Source of the DNA: Niastella sp. OAS944
Lineage (GTDB): Bacteria; Bacteroidota; Bacteroidia; Chitinophagales; Chitinophagaceae
Direction: 5' to 3'
Assembly (NCBI GenBank): GCA_024809215.1
Contig: JANUBW010000001.1
Location: forward strand, 434,001-498,000
DNA length: 64,000 bases
The translations under genes and the position numbers were made by a program. Shown piece by piece: positions 27,371-36,031 of the stretch (position 1 is the stretch's first letter; each line of letters starts with the position of its first letter). The notes below the pieces were generated by a model. It was not told where the DNA came from and searched no databases. It saw nothing but the letters and a program-made list of their open reading frames with translations.

Positions 27371-28981
27371 ATGAAAAAATTGCTGATATACTTCATAACC
27401 ATAAGCATACTTGGCTCATGTAACAAAGTGCTGAATAAAAAGCCAACCGATTTTGTTGATGTTACCAATTATTATTCAAGCGAAGCCGAACTGAACCTGG
27501 CGCTCACTGGTGTGTACGATGTATTGGGCAACGAATACCTGTATGGCAGCGGCCTTTGGTACCAGATGGGTATATGCACCGACGAAGGTTTTTACAACTA
27601 TAGCTCCAATGCCTATTCGGCGCCCATGTTTTATCAATATGATTATACCAACCCCTATGTAACAGGTATATGGCAGCAATGTTATATTGGTATTGAAAGG
27701 GCCAACCTGCTCATAGCGAACATCGATAAACCGGCCATGGATGACACAAGGCGTAATGTGATCTTAGGTGAAGCCCTGTTTCTGCGTGCTTATTACTATT
27801 TTTTGCTGGTTACCAATTATGGCGATGTGCCCCTGAAAATAACGCCTAACACAGATGTAAACACGGTTAATATTCCACGCACACCAATGAAAGAAGTGTA
27901 CGACCAAATATTGACCGATATGAAAGATGCAGAGTCAAAAGTGAATACCATAACCACTGTAGGTAATACCAGCCGCATAACAAAAACAGCCGTGCAGGGT
28001 ATACTGGCAAGGGTATGTTTGAAGATGGCCGGTTACCCATTGAACGACACCGAAAAGTATAAGGACGCATTACAATGGGCCGATAAAGTGGTGGCCGGTA
28101 ATGAACATGCACTGCTAACCACATACGATGCTACATTAACCAATTCGGCCTACAGCCAGATCTTCATCAACGAATCGCGCGATGTATACGACATTAAAGA
28201 ATGTATTTGGGAAGCGGATTTTTACATGAACGATAACAACACGGCTTATTTTGAAGCCAGCAAATTAGGCACCATGAACCTGGGCTGCAACAATCTGGAT
28301 ACCGGCTATGCAGGTTCCAACATAAAAACATCGTTACGCCTGTATAACTTGTATGGCGCCGGCGATGCACGCAGAGACTGGAATATATGCCCCTTCTCTT
28401 TTACCAGTACCGCTACTTCAGCCACCCGTGTTAATGCTTCTGCCAGCAATATCATAGGCCGCGAAATGGGTAAATGGAGAAGATATTATGAAAAGCTTGC
28501 GCCGCCTAAACAACAATACTACAATGGCACCAATTTTCCCATATTGCGTTATGCCGATGTGCTGCTGATGCAGGCCGAGGCGGAGAATGAAGTGAACGGC
28601 GCCACCGCAAAAGCATACAACGCCATAAACCAGGTACGCCGCCGTGGATACAAGGTACCAACCAATGCCACCAGCGCAACAGCAGACCTTGCTTCGGGTA
28701 TATCACAAATACAGTTCAGGCAGGCTATTATGGATGAGCGTGCCCGTGAACTATGCTATGAAGGTTTACGCAAGGCCGATCTTATTCGCTGGGGAACGTT
28801 CAATACCGTACTTGCGAACATGACAACGGAGATCAACAACTCCAATGCTTCGGCCACCAATAAAAGCCGTTGGACATTGGGCTTTATGACGGCCTCCGCC
28901 AGCACAAAATTCCTGCTGCTGCCCATACCATCATTAGAGATCAATATCAATAAAGCCATGGAACAAAATCCCGGCTGGTAA
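27371..28981 (+). CDS. SusD/RagB family lipoprotein of the GH88/GH53 locus
   Basis: A 536-aa surface glycan-binding lipoprotein with lipobox ILGSC (Cys 17). SusD markers are YYSSEAELNLALTGVYDVL, GEALFLRAYYYFLLVTNYGD, RYADVLLMQAEAENEV and DERARELCYEGLRKADLIRW, and it ends with the family-typical NPGW. It partners the SusC upstream and is followed 37 bp later by the DUF5017 lipoprotein, so all genes to 34641 likely form one operon. Confidence 0.96.
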   Translation: MKKLLIYFITISILGSCNKVLNKKPTDFVDVTNYYSSEAELNLALTGVYDVLGNEYLYGSGLWYQMGICTDEGFYNYSSNAYSAPMFYQYDYTNPYVTGIWQQCYIGIERANLLIANIDKPAMDDTRRNVILGEALFLRAYYYFLLVTNYGDVPLKITPNTDVNTVNIPRTPMKEVYDQILTDMKDAESKVNTITTVGNTSRITKTAVQGILARVCLKMAGYPLNDTEKYKDALQWADKVVAGNEHALLTTYDATLTNSAYSQIFINESRDVYDIKECIWEADFYMNDNNTAYFEASKLGTMNLGCNNLDTGYAGSNIKTSLRLYNLYGAGDARRDWNICPFSFTSTATSATRVNASASNIIGREMGKWRRYYEKLAPPKQQYYNGTNFPILRYADVLLMQAEAENEVNGATAKAYNAINQVRRRGYKVPTNATSATADLASGISQIQFRQAIMDERARELCYEGLRKADLIRWGTFNTVLANMTTEINNSNASATNKSRWTLGFMTASASTKFLLLPIPSLEININKAMEQNPGW

Positions 28982-29018
28982 CATCTTAATTAATCTCTTA
29001 CAAATTCAAACAACGACA

Positions 29019-29972
29019 ATGCCGCATAAAATACTATACGCACTCATAATACCGGCCCTGGTGCTATCGGCCTGTTCAAAACAACTCAGCCGGGGTAACA
29101 ATACATTTGAGGTAACAGCAGAGAATACAACTGTTAATAAAGGCGATACGGTGCGTTTCAATTTTTCGGGAAATCCCGATATGATCAGCTTTTACTCAGG
29201 TGAAACCGGTAAACGTTTCAATTATGCCAACAGGGCCTCGGCCGATGGCACGCCTGTGTTACGGTTCAGGTCGTTACGGGCCAATGGTTCACAACCCAAT
29301 TCCCTTAACCTTTTTGTTTCTGATAATTTTGAGGGTGTGGCTGTAGGTGATACCGCCACTACCATCAATCGTATTGGTGCTGCAACCTGGAACGATATAA
29401 CCGGGAGGGCCAGCCTGTCGACAGGTACGGTCACAACATCCGGAAATATCGATCTGAGTGATTTTGCCAATGCATCAAAACCAGTATATGTTGCGTTTAG
29501 GTATACGGCCCAACCAGGCAGTGTTCAAAACAAATGGACCATCGATTCCTTTTCAATAAAGAATATACTTACCGATGGCACCTCGTATGAAATAGCCAAC
29601 CATAACGCCGGCAGCGTGGCCTATTTAAGTTATGGCGTACAAACCTATAGCCCCGGTTTTGTAAACTACCGGGTAAAAAATATTTACAACTGGATCATTG
29701 GTTCTACCTCTTTGGTTATAACCGGCGCCGATTCTGCACCCTTTGCAACGGCGGTTGCAGAGGGATGGGCCATCATTGGGCCTATTGATTTAAAAAAGGT
29801 AACACCCGATGTGGGCACCGTTGTAAAAATAGCCTCGCAAAGCATCGATGATGTTCATTTTACCTATCGCTATACCACACCCGGTACCTACGAAGCAACA
29901 TTCTATGGAGGCAGGGTAAGCCTGGAGGAAAATGAGCAGGAGGCAAAAACCATTACCATCACCGTTCAATAA
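29019..29972 (+). CDS. DUF5017 domain lipoprotein, candidate surface glycan-binding protein
   Basis: A 317-aa lipoprotein with lipobox VLSAC (Cys 19). The N-terminal part (EVTAENTTVNKGDTVRFNFS and NPDMISFYSGETGKRFNYA) is the Ig-like strand pattern and FYSGE motif I associate with DUF5017. The rest is a larger beta-sandwich resembling a choice-of-anchor or carbohydrate-binding module (WTIDSFSIKN). Its place just after SusD is that of SusE/SusF-like surface glycan-binding proteins, so it may hold the polysaccharide for the lyase (inference). Its stop is 5 bp from the GH88 start. Confidence 0.78.
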   Translation: MPHKILYALIIPALVLSACSKQLSRGNNTFEVTAENTTVNKGDTVRFNFSGNPDMISFYSGETGKRFNYANRASADGTPVLRFRSLRANGSQPNSLNLFVSDNFEGVAVGDTATTINRIGAATWNDITGRASLSTGTVTTSGNIDLSDFANASKPVYVAFRYTAQPGSVQNKWTIDSFSIKNILTDGTSYEIANHNAGSVAYLSYGVQTYSPGFVNYRVKNIYNWIIGSTSLVITGADSAPFATAVAEGWAIIGPIDLKKVTPDVGTVVKIASQSIDDVHFTYRYTTPGTYEATFYGGRVSLEENEQEAKTITITVQ

Positions 29973-29977
29973 AAATA

Positions 29978-31222
29978 ATGAGAACATTACTTTACGTTTC
30001 TGTAGCAGCCGTTGTTTTGTGCGTATCGTACGTACCACCGCGGGATGAAAACATGTTCGTTACCGAAAACTTTTCTTTTGCCAAAGTTCAATTAAAGAAC
30101 ATGCTGGCAGAAGCCAATACGCAAAATGAGACCTTTCCGCGCTCCATCGATAAACAGGGTAAACTGGTATTAACAGATAAATACGAATGGACATCCGGTT
30201 TCTTTCCCGGCTCCTTATGGTATTTATATGATGCCACAAAAGATGAGGCTATCAAAGGCGAGGCTGTAAAATGGACGGAAAAGCTGCAATCGCTGCAAAC
30301 CTATACGCAACATCATGATCTGGGTTTTATGATGTATTGCAGTTATGGCAACGCCTACCGGCTAACCGGCAATGAAGCATATAAGAACATACTGATAAAG
30401 GCGGCTCAATCTTTAAGTTCACGGTTCAGCCCCAAGACCGGCAGTATTAAATCGTGGAATGGATTTGGTTCCTGGGATGCCAAAGGACGTTATAATTTCC
30501 CCGTGATCATTGACAATATGATGAACCTGGAGTTATTGTTCTTTGCCTCAAAAGCCACGGGTGACCCAACCTATAAGAACATTGCCCTTTCGCATATAGA
30601 AAAAGTGATAAAGAACCAACTGCGCCCCGATTACAGTTGTTATCATGTAGTATGTTACGACTCTACTACCGGCGCGGTATTGACAAGGGAAACAGCACAA
30701 GGCTATTCAAACAATTCGGTATGGGCCCGCGGCCAGTCGTGGGGCATTTATGGTTTTACCATGGCCTACCGCGAAACCGGCGACAAGCGTTATCTTACCA
30801 TTGCCCGCAAAATGGCCGATTTTTATCTCGACAATAAAGAGTTGCCACAGGACAAGATCGCTTACTGGGACTTTTATGCCAACAACCCCGGTTATACGCC
30901 ATCCATTAAATCGCATGCACCCGAAACACCCGCCAAGTTCAGGGACGCCAGCGCTGCCGCTATTACCGCTTCGGCCTTAATGGAATTGTCGACCATGATT
31001 GACAAAAACGGAGAAAAATACAAACAAGGCGGGGTGCAGATCTTACATTCGTTAGGCAGTGCAGTATACCGGGCAAAAGAAGGCGCCAATGGCAATTTCA
31101 TTTTAAAACATTCCGTTGGCAGTATTCCACATGGCAGCGAAATAGATGTGCCGCTTGTATATGCCGATTATTACTATCTTGAAGCATTATGCAGGTACAG
31201 GGATCTCATTAACAAAAAGTAA
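29978..31222 (+). CDS. GH88 unsaturated glucuronyl hydrolase
   Basis: A 414-aa enzyme with an N-terminal hydrophobic segment (LLYVSVAAVVLCVSYV), probably periplasmic. The GH88 (alpha/alpha)6 barrel is recognisable from YEWTSGFFPGSLWYLYD, the HHDLGFM loop with D114, IIDNMMNLELLF with D179, and WARGQSWGIYGFTMAYRETG (20 residues). D114 and D179 match the two essential aspartates of Bacillus UGL. GH88 enzymes hydrate the 4,5-unsaturated uronic acid left by polysaccharide lyases, which agrees with the lyase gene that follows 6 bp later. Confidence 0.93.
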   Translation: MRTLLYVSVAAVVLCVSYVPPRDENMFVTENFSFAKVQLKNMLAEANTQNETFPRSIDKQGKLVLTDKYEWTSGFFPGSLWYLYDATKDEAIKGEAVKWTEKLQSLQTYTQHHDLGFMMYCSYGNAYRLTGNEAYKNILIKAAQSLSSRFSPKTGSIKSWNGFGSWDAKGRYNFPVIIDNMMNLELLFFASKATGDPTYKNIALSHIEKVIKNQLRPDYSCYHVVCYDSTTGAVLTRETAQGYSNNSVWARGQSWGIYGFTMAYRETGDKRYLTIARKMADFYLDNKELPQDKIAYWDFYANNPGYTPSIKSHAPETPAKFRDASAAAITASALMELSTMIDKNGEKYKQGGVQILHSLGSAVYRAKEGANGNFILKHSVGSIPHGSEIDVPLVYADYYYLEALCRYRDLINKK

Positions 31223-31228
31223 CGCCAC

Positions 31229-33094
31229 ATGAAGCACCTTAAACAATATACGCTTTTATTTATACTCCTTACCCTGGCAGCCATTGGCCGGGCGCAGATC
31301 GACACGAACAGGATCACCGCACACCCACGGCTGTTGTTCCTGAAAAATGAAGAAGAGCGCATTGCCCAAATGGTAAAAAAAGACACCACCTGGGAAAAAG
31401 TGCACAACAGCATTATAGAAGAAAGTGAAGCCATACTTTCGCTGGAACCTTTACAACGTGCCCTTATTGGCCGCAGGCTGTTACAGGTTTCACGGGAAAG
31501 CCTGCGCCGTATCTTTTTTCTGTCTTATGCTTACCGGCTTACCCATAAAAAGAAATTTCTTGCCCGCGGTGAAGAAGAGCTGCTAACCGTTTCAAAGTTC
31601 ACCGACTGGAATCCCAGTCATTTTTTAGATGTAGCCGAAATGACCATGGCCGTTTCAATTGGTTATGACTGGCTGTACAATGACCTCCCGGCAAAATCGC
31701 GTGAAGTGATCAGTAAAGCTATTATTGAAAAAGGGCTCACCCCTTCGCAGGAGGCTAAATACAATGGCTGGCTGCGTGGCAGCAACAACTGGAACCAGGT
31801 ATGTAATGCCGGTATTACATTTGGCGCGCTGGCGGTTTATGAAAACCAACCTGCCGCATCAGTAGCATTGATCGAAAGGGCCATTAAAAGCATCACCATC
31901 CCTATGAAGGAATATGCACCCGATGGCAATTACAAAGAAGGCTATAGCTACTGGGGTTATGGCACTTCGTTCAATGTATTGTTCAACAATGTGCTTGAAA
32001 AGATCTTCGGTACCGATTTTAATTTAAACAGCCAGCCGGGCTTTATGCAAACCGCCTCGTTCTATGAAAACCTTATTGGTCCATCGGGCCAGCCCTTTAG
32101 TTATTCCGACTGTGGCGGTATAGAGGGATTGCAACCCGCCATGTTTTGGTTTGCCGATAAACTAAAAGACCCTTCATTATTGTATATAGAAAAGAAATAC
32201 CTGCAAACCTCAAAATTCAATGTAAAGAGTAACCGCTTACTGCCTGCAGTTATGTTATGGGCAAACGGTGTATCGGTAAAAGATATAAAAGAACCGGCGC
32301 AAAAAATATGGAACGGAAAAGGCGGTAATGAAGTAGCAATGATGCGTACCAGCTGGTGGGGTGGCAAAGAAATATATGTTGGCGTTAAAGGCGGTTCGCC
32401 ATCAGTAAGCCATGGCCATATGGATGCAGGCTCGTTTGTAATGGATGCCAATGGCGTTCGCTGGTCGGCCGACCTTGGCATGCAACAATACAATACCCTT
32501 GAATCAGTAGGTCTCGACATATGGAACATGGCCCAAAACTCACAACGCTGGGAAGTGTTCCGTTATAGCAACTACTCGCATAGCACCCTCACCGTTAATG
32601 GCCAGTTGCAAAATGTAAAAGGCAATGCCACGGTTGTAAAGAACAGTACCGACCCATTGAATACAAACACTGTTTTAGACCTGACTTCGATATACAACAA
32701 GGACCTTCAAAAGGCCCTGCGGGGCATTGCTATTATAAACAAACAATATGTTATTGTAAGGGATGAAATAGAGACCGGCGATACGGCCTGTGTTATTCGC
32801 TGGGCCATGCTAACCCCAGCCACCGTTACTGCTATAAATGGCAACCAGGCCGGGTTAACCACCAAAGGTCAAAAGCTCACCTTGTTTGTAAATGGTTTAC
32901 CCGGTGTTGTATTTAAGACCTACCCTACCGACCCACCACACAGTTACGATGCGCTGAACCTGGGGACAACCATCATTGGTTTTGAAGTAACCGTTCCCGC
33001 AAACACCGCTAAAACGCTGGAGGTTATAATGGTTCCCGGAGAAGAGAACATTGCCGTTCAAAAGTCTTCGTTGAAGCCATTGGCGCAGTGGTAA
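31229..33094 (+). CDS. Heparinase II/III family polysaccharide lyase
   Basis: A 621-aa secreted lyase with a signal peptide to about residue 22 (GRAQ). The alpha-helical toroid half includes HPRLLFLKNEEERI, YDWLYNDL, NNWNQVCNAG (candidate catalytic Asn) and YSYWGYGTSF (candidate Tyr). The beta-sandwich half has VSHGHMDAGSFV with the candidate catalytic His near 395. The layout is closest to heparinase II (PL21-like) or related uronic-acid lyases, but the PL family number and polymer cannot be fixed by eye. Products would carry an unsaturated uronic acid for the GH88 upstream. Confidence 0.88.
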   Translation: MKHLKQYTLLFILLTLAAIGRAQIDTNRITAHPRLLFLKNEEERIAQMVKKDTTWEKVHNSIIEESEAILSLEPLQRALIGRRLLQVSRESLRRIFFLSYAYRLTHKKKFLARGEEELLTVSKFTDWNPSHFLDVAEMTMAVSIGYDWLYNDLPAKSREVISKAIIEKGLTPSQEAKYNGWLRGSNNWNQVCNAGITFGALAVYENQPAASVALIERAIKSITIPMKEYAPDGNYKEGYSYWGYGTSFNVLFNNVLEKIFGTDFNLNSQPGFMQTASFYENLIGPSGQPFSYSDCGGIEGLQPAMFWFADKLKDPSLLYIEKKYLQTSKFNVKSNRLLPAVMLWANGVSVKDIKEPAQKIWNGKGGNEVAMMRTSWWGGKEIYVGVKGGSPSVSHGHMDAGSFVMDANGVRWSADLGMQQYNTLESVGLDIWNMAQNSQRWEVFRYSNYSHSTLTVNGQLQNVKGNATVVKNSTDPLNTNTVLDLTSIYNKDLQKALRGIAIINKQYVIVRDEIETGDTACVIRWAMLTPATVTAINGNQAGLTTKGQKLTLFVNGLPGVVFKTYPTDPPHSYDALNLGTTIIGFEVTVPANTAKTLEVIMVPGEENIAVQKSSLKPLAQW

Positions 33095-33132
33095 CGTAGC
33101 GGTCATACTCTGCTCACCAATTCGAATGCTAT

Positions 33133-34641
33133 ATGAAAAAAACAAACTTCAGCGTGCCTGGCGGCATGCTTGCAGGCGCATGCCTGTGCCTATTATCGAT
33201 TGCAGGTTGTAAAAAAAATGGGGTGCCGGAAACAGATGACAGTAATAAAACCGGTACCGCTAAAATTGCAGCAGCAACAAACACCAGTTTTTCATTTTTA
33301 AGAGGGGCCGATGTGGGCTTTCTTACAGAAATGGAAAAGAACGGTAACACTTTCTTTAACACAACCGACCAACAGGACCTGTTCACCATTCTTAAAGAAC
33401 GGAACATAAATGCCATTCGATTACGGGTATGGGTAAACCCGGCATCACCCAATTATTACAATGGCATAAAAGACGTAGTTGCCAAAGCGGTACGCGCAAA
33501 AAATGCAGGTATGCAGGTGCTTATCGATTTTCACTACAGCGACTCCTGGGCCGATCCCAAACAACAGAACAAACCAGCCGCCTGGGCAGGCTATTCATTA
33601 AGCGCACTGGCATTGGCAGTGGCCGCGCATACTACCGCCTGTCTTGATTCCTTACAGGCATATGGCGTAACGCCCAACATGGTACAGGTGGGCAACGAAA
33701 CAGATTATGGCATGTTATGGCCAACAGGCAAATTGCCCGATAGCATGGCCAATTACGCCGCTTTGTTCAAAGCAGGATATAATGCTGTAAAAGCGTTCAA
33801 CAGTAATATAAAAGTGGTGGTACATTTTTCAAGAGGGTATGATAATACCAATTGTAAATATGTGCTCGATGGGCTGCTGGCAAATGGCGCCGCTTTTGAT
33901 GTGATAGCTATGTCGGTTTACCCAACGGTGAACTACAGCACCGTAATGAGTAACAGTTATGCCAATATGCTAAACCTCGAAAGCACCTATAACAAACCTA
34001 TACTTGTTGCAGAATGCGGGTATTACCAGTCGGACCCAAAAACAACCCGAACAATGATCGAGACGCTGCTAAATTATGTAGACAGTATTCCCAACAACCA
34101 TGGCCTCGGTGTGTATTACTGGGAACCTGAGGCCTATAACCATCCACCAACGAACAAAAGTACCTTTGATGCCACTTACAAACGACCCACCCTTGGTATG
34201 GATGGCTTTTCTTATGTAAAGAACCCGGGATTTGAAGTAGATACTGCAGCCGTTACATCTGCTACCGGCTGGGTAACCGGCGGCAGCAATCCCGATGCGA
34301 ACTATACCGAAACCAATTCGCATACTGGTACCTACAGGCTTACCCATTGGAAATCCACCGCCTATAATGTATCAACCAGTCAAACCATAACCGGCCTCAC
34401 CAATGGACTGTACACTTTTCAGGCATGGGTGCGCAGTCCGTATACAATGGTAACCAATTATCTTTTCGCAAAAGACTTTGGTGGCAGCCAGGTTAATTTA
34501 AACATTCCTATAGATGCCAACTGGAAAAAATTACAGATCACCAATATCAATGTTACCAATGGCATGTGTACAATAGGCTTTCAAACCAGTGGGAACAATG
34601 CGTATTGCAGTTTTGATGATGTGGAGTTTTTTAAGCAGTAG
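33133..34641 (+). CDS. GH53 endo-beta-1,4-galactanase with C-terminal beta-sandwich module
   Basis: A 502-aa secreted lipoprotein-like enzyme (signal ending at SIAGC). The GH53 (beta/alpha)8 domain covers about residues 55-360, with FLRGADVGFLTEME, INAIRLRVWVNPAS and DFHYSDSWADPKQQ. The acid/base Glu is E189 in VGNETDYG, and the nucleophile is E294 in VAECGYYQ. Residues 365-502 form a jelly-roll module (NPGFEVD...FDDVEFF) like a carbohydrate-binding domain. GH53 cleaves beta-1,4-galactan, as in type I arabinogalactan and pectin side chains. As a surface lipoprotein it would start polymer cutting. It is the last gene of the operon. Confidence 0.94.
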   Translation: MKKTNFSVPGGMLAGACLCLLSIAGCKKNGVPETDDSNKTGTAKIAAATNTSFSFLRGADVGFLTEMEKNGNTFFNTTDQQDLFTILKERNINAIRLRVWVNPASPNYYNGIKDVVAKAVRAKNAGMQVLIDFHYSDSWADPKQQNKPAAWAGYSLSALALAVAAHTTACLDSLQAYGVTPNMVQVGNETDYGMLWPTGKLPDSMANYAALFKAGYNAVKAFNSNIKVVVHFSRGYDNTNCKYVLDGLLANGAAFDVIAMSVYPTVNYSTVMSNSYANMLNLESTYNKPILVAECGYYQSDPKTTRTMIETLLNYVDSIPNNHGLGVYYWEPEAYNHPPTNKSTFDATYKRPTLGMDGFSYVKNPGFEVDTAAVTSATGWVTGGSNPDANYTETNSHTGTYRLTHWKSTAYNVSTSQTITGLTNGLYTFQAWVRSPYTMVTNYLFAKDFGGSQVNLNIPIDANWKKLQITNINVTNGMCTIGFQTSGNNAYCSFDDVEFFKQ

Positions 34642-34661
34642 TATTGTACTGTATAAAATAA

Positions 34662-34692
34662 AAGGGACCGCTGCCAGGTGGTCCTTTTTTTT
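34662..34692 (+). terminator. Terminator of the GH88/lyase/GH53 operon
   Basis: Stem GGACC/GGTCC, extended by AAAG/CTTT with a bulged G, followed by eight T residues, 21 bp after the GH53 stop. Confidence 0.75.
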
Positions 34693-34791
34693 ATAAAAGA
34701 AAAAGTTTGACCGAAAAGAATTAATTAACCTGGGTGCATCACCAGCCGTTTTTCATGAGCGAGCTTTGTGTTACAATACAAAAAACACCTG

Positions 34792-35268
34792 ATGTACACA
34801 CAAACCGTACGACAACTTTTGCTGGTTTTACACCTTTGCGGCCTGGCCCTGATGGCCGGAACCACCGTGGCGGCCTTCGTCACTTTTCGCGCATTTATAA
34901 AAAAGCTTAAAAAACAAGATGAAGGATCAACAGGTCTTTTGAAGCTTTTGACGACCCTGGCCCCTGTAAAGGGAATAGGCGGCATTTTGTTGATCCTTTC
35001 CGGAACAGGCCTTATGTTCATCACCCACGGTGTTTTTATGCAAATGCTGTGGCTTCAACTTAAACTGGTACTTATTCTGCTACTTCCACTTAATGAAATA
35101 TTAATAGGTAACAGGCAGTTAAAAAAGTTAAATGCTGCTTTTATAGAAAAAAGCCCTGAAAGCGCTACTGTAATCAAAACGACTATTCCGCCAATGACTA
35201 TTTTTTATACGGCTCAACTCCTTCTGTTCTGGGGAATCATTGTGCTGGCAGTTTTTAAATTCAGCTAA
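34792..35268 (+). CDS. Small integral membrane protein
   Basis: A 158-aa inner-membrane protein with four predicted helices (LLLVLHLCGLALMAGTTVAA, a segment in GIGGILLILSGTGLMFI, LWLQLKLVLILLLPL, and IFYTAQLLLFWGIIVLAV). The pattern resembles DUF2269-like or related four-helix proteins, but I cannot name the family with confidence. I prefer ATG 34792 to the GTG at 34768. It appears to stand alone between the GH53 terminator and a strong stem-loop. Confidence 0.75.
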   Translation: MYTQTVRQLLLVLHLCGLALMAGTTVAAFVTFRAFIKKLKKQDEGSTGLLKLLTTLAPVKGIGGILLILSGTGLMFITHGVFMQMLWLQLKLVLILLLPLNEILIGNRQLKKLNAAFIEKSPESATVIKTTIPPMTIFYTAQLLLFWGIIVLAVFKFS

Positions 35269-35324
35269 ATTGATGTTGTACCGGTAACGGGCCCTCACTT
35301 ACTGTAACAAATACGCTAACCAAG

Positions 35325-35364
35325 AGCCTTTAAAAACGTGAAAATAACCCCGTTTTTAAAGGCT
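35325..35364. terminator. Large perfect stem-loop after the membrane protein gene
   Basis: 14-nt exact arms, AGCCTTTAAAAACG (35325-35338) and CGTTTTTAAAGGCT (35351-35364), enclose a 12-nt loop. There is no T-run after the stem on the plus strand, so termination is only probable. The rest of the 321-bp gap to 35590 shows no gene or promoter box that I could assign. Confidence 0.65.
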
Positions 35365-35589
35365 ACGCCGGCTTTCTGAGGATATTAAATAGAATTATCT
35401 TATCTTAGGATAGACCTTTTGTTTATACCTGCAACTCTCTGCTTTCCTGGTTAAGATTAGGGCAACTATACATACCTGCTCATCTGATTAATAAGCTAAA
35501 CTAACTAAAAGCCTGCGAGACTGTAATGTTGTGCTCATGAACGCTTTCTTCAGGCTTGCTCCTTTTCTATTAACGCAAAATAAAAGCTT

Positions 35590-35991
35590 ATGAAACCTCC
35601 GGTAGAATTTCACCAACTCAATAAAATATTACTGGTAGATGATGATGCCGCAGCCAATTATTTGTCAAAAGAATTGCTGGAAGGCTTACATGCAGCCCAA
35701 AAGATAGAAACGGCCGAAAATGTACTTAGGGCCCTGAAAATGATCACTCAGGACGACTGTCCGGATGTGATCTTCCTGGATATTAAAATGCCCGGGCTCG
35801 ACGGATTCGATTTTCTGGATAAATTAAGAAGCCTCAAGCCATCAAAGAATGTAAAAGTGGTAATGCTTACCAGCTCAATTCGGCCGGAAGATAAATTGAG
35901 GGCTTTTAGCTACAAGCTGGTCGTCGATTACCTTGAAAAGCCATTAACTGTTGAAAAAGTGCAAATGATAGCTACCACTCACCTCAATTAA
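35590..35991 (+). CDS. Stand-alone response regulator receiver (CheY-like)
   Basis: A 133-aa single receiver domain without an output domain. It has the acidic pair in KILLVDDD, the phospho-acceptor D64 in VIFLDIKMPGLDGF, the switch Thr in VMLTSS and the conserved Lys in YLEKPL. It closely resembles the second receiver at 40205, so the two probably arose by duplication (inference). It opens a cluster with a TonB-dependent receptor (40 bp downstream), a YfiR-like protein and a histidine kinase, the likely phosphodonor. Confidence 0.94.
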   Translation: MKPPVEFHQLNKILLVDDDAAANYLSKELLEGLHAAQKIETAENVLRALKMITQDDCPDVIFLDIKMPGLDGFDFLDKLRSLKPSKNVKVVMLTSSIRPEDKLRAFSYKLVVDYLEKPLTVEKVQMIATTHLN

Positions 35992-36031
35992 CAACTCCAG
36001 TAAGCCTCTAAATACCGGGTACGGCCACAGA

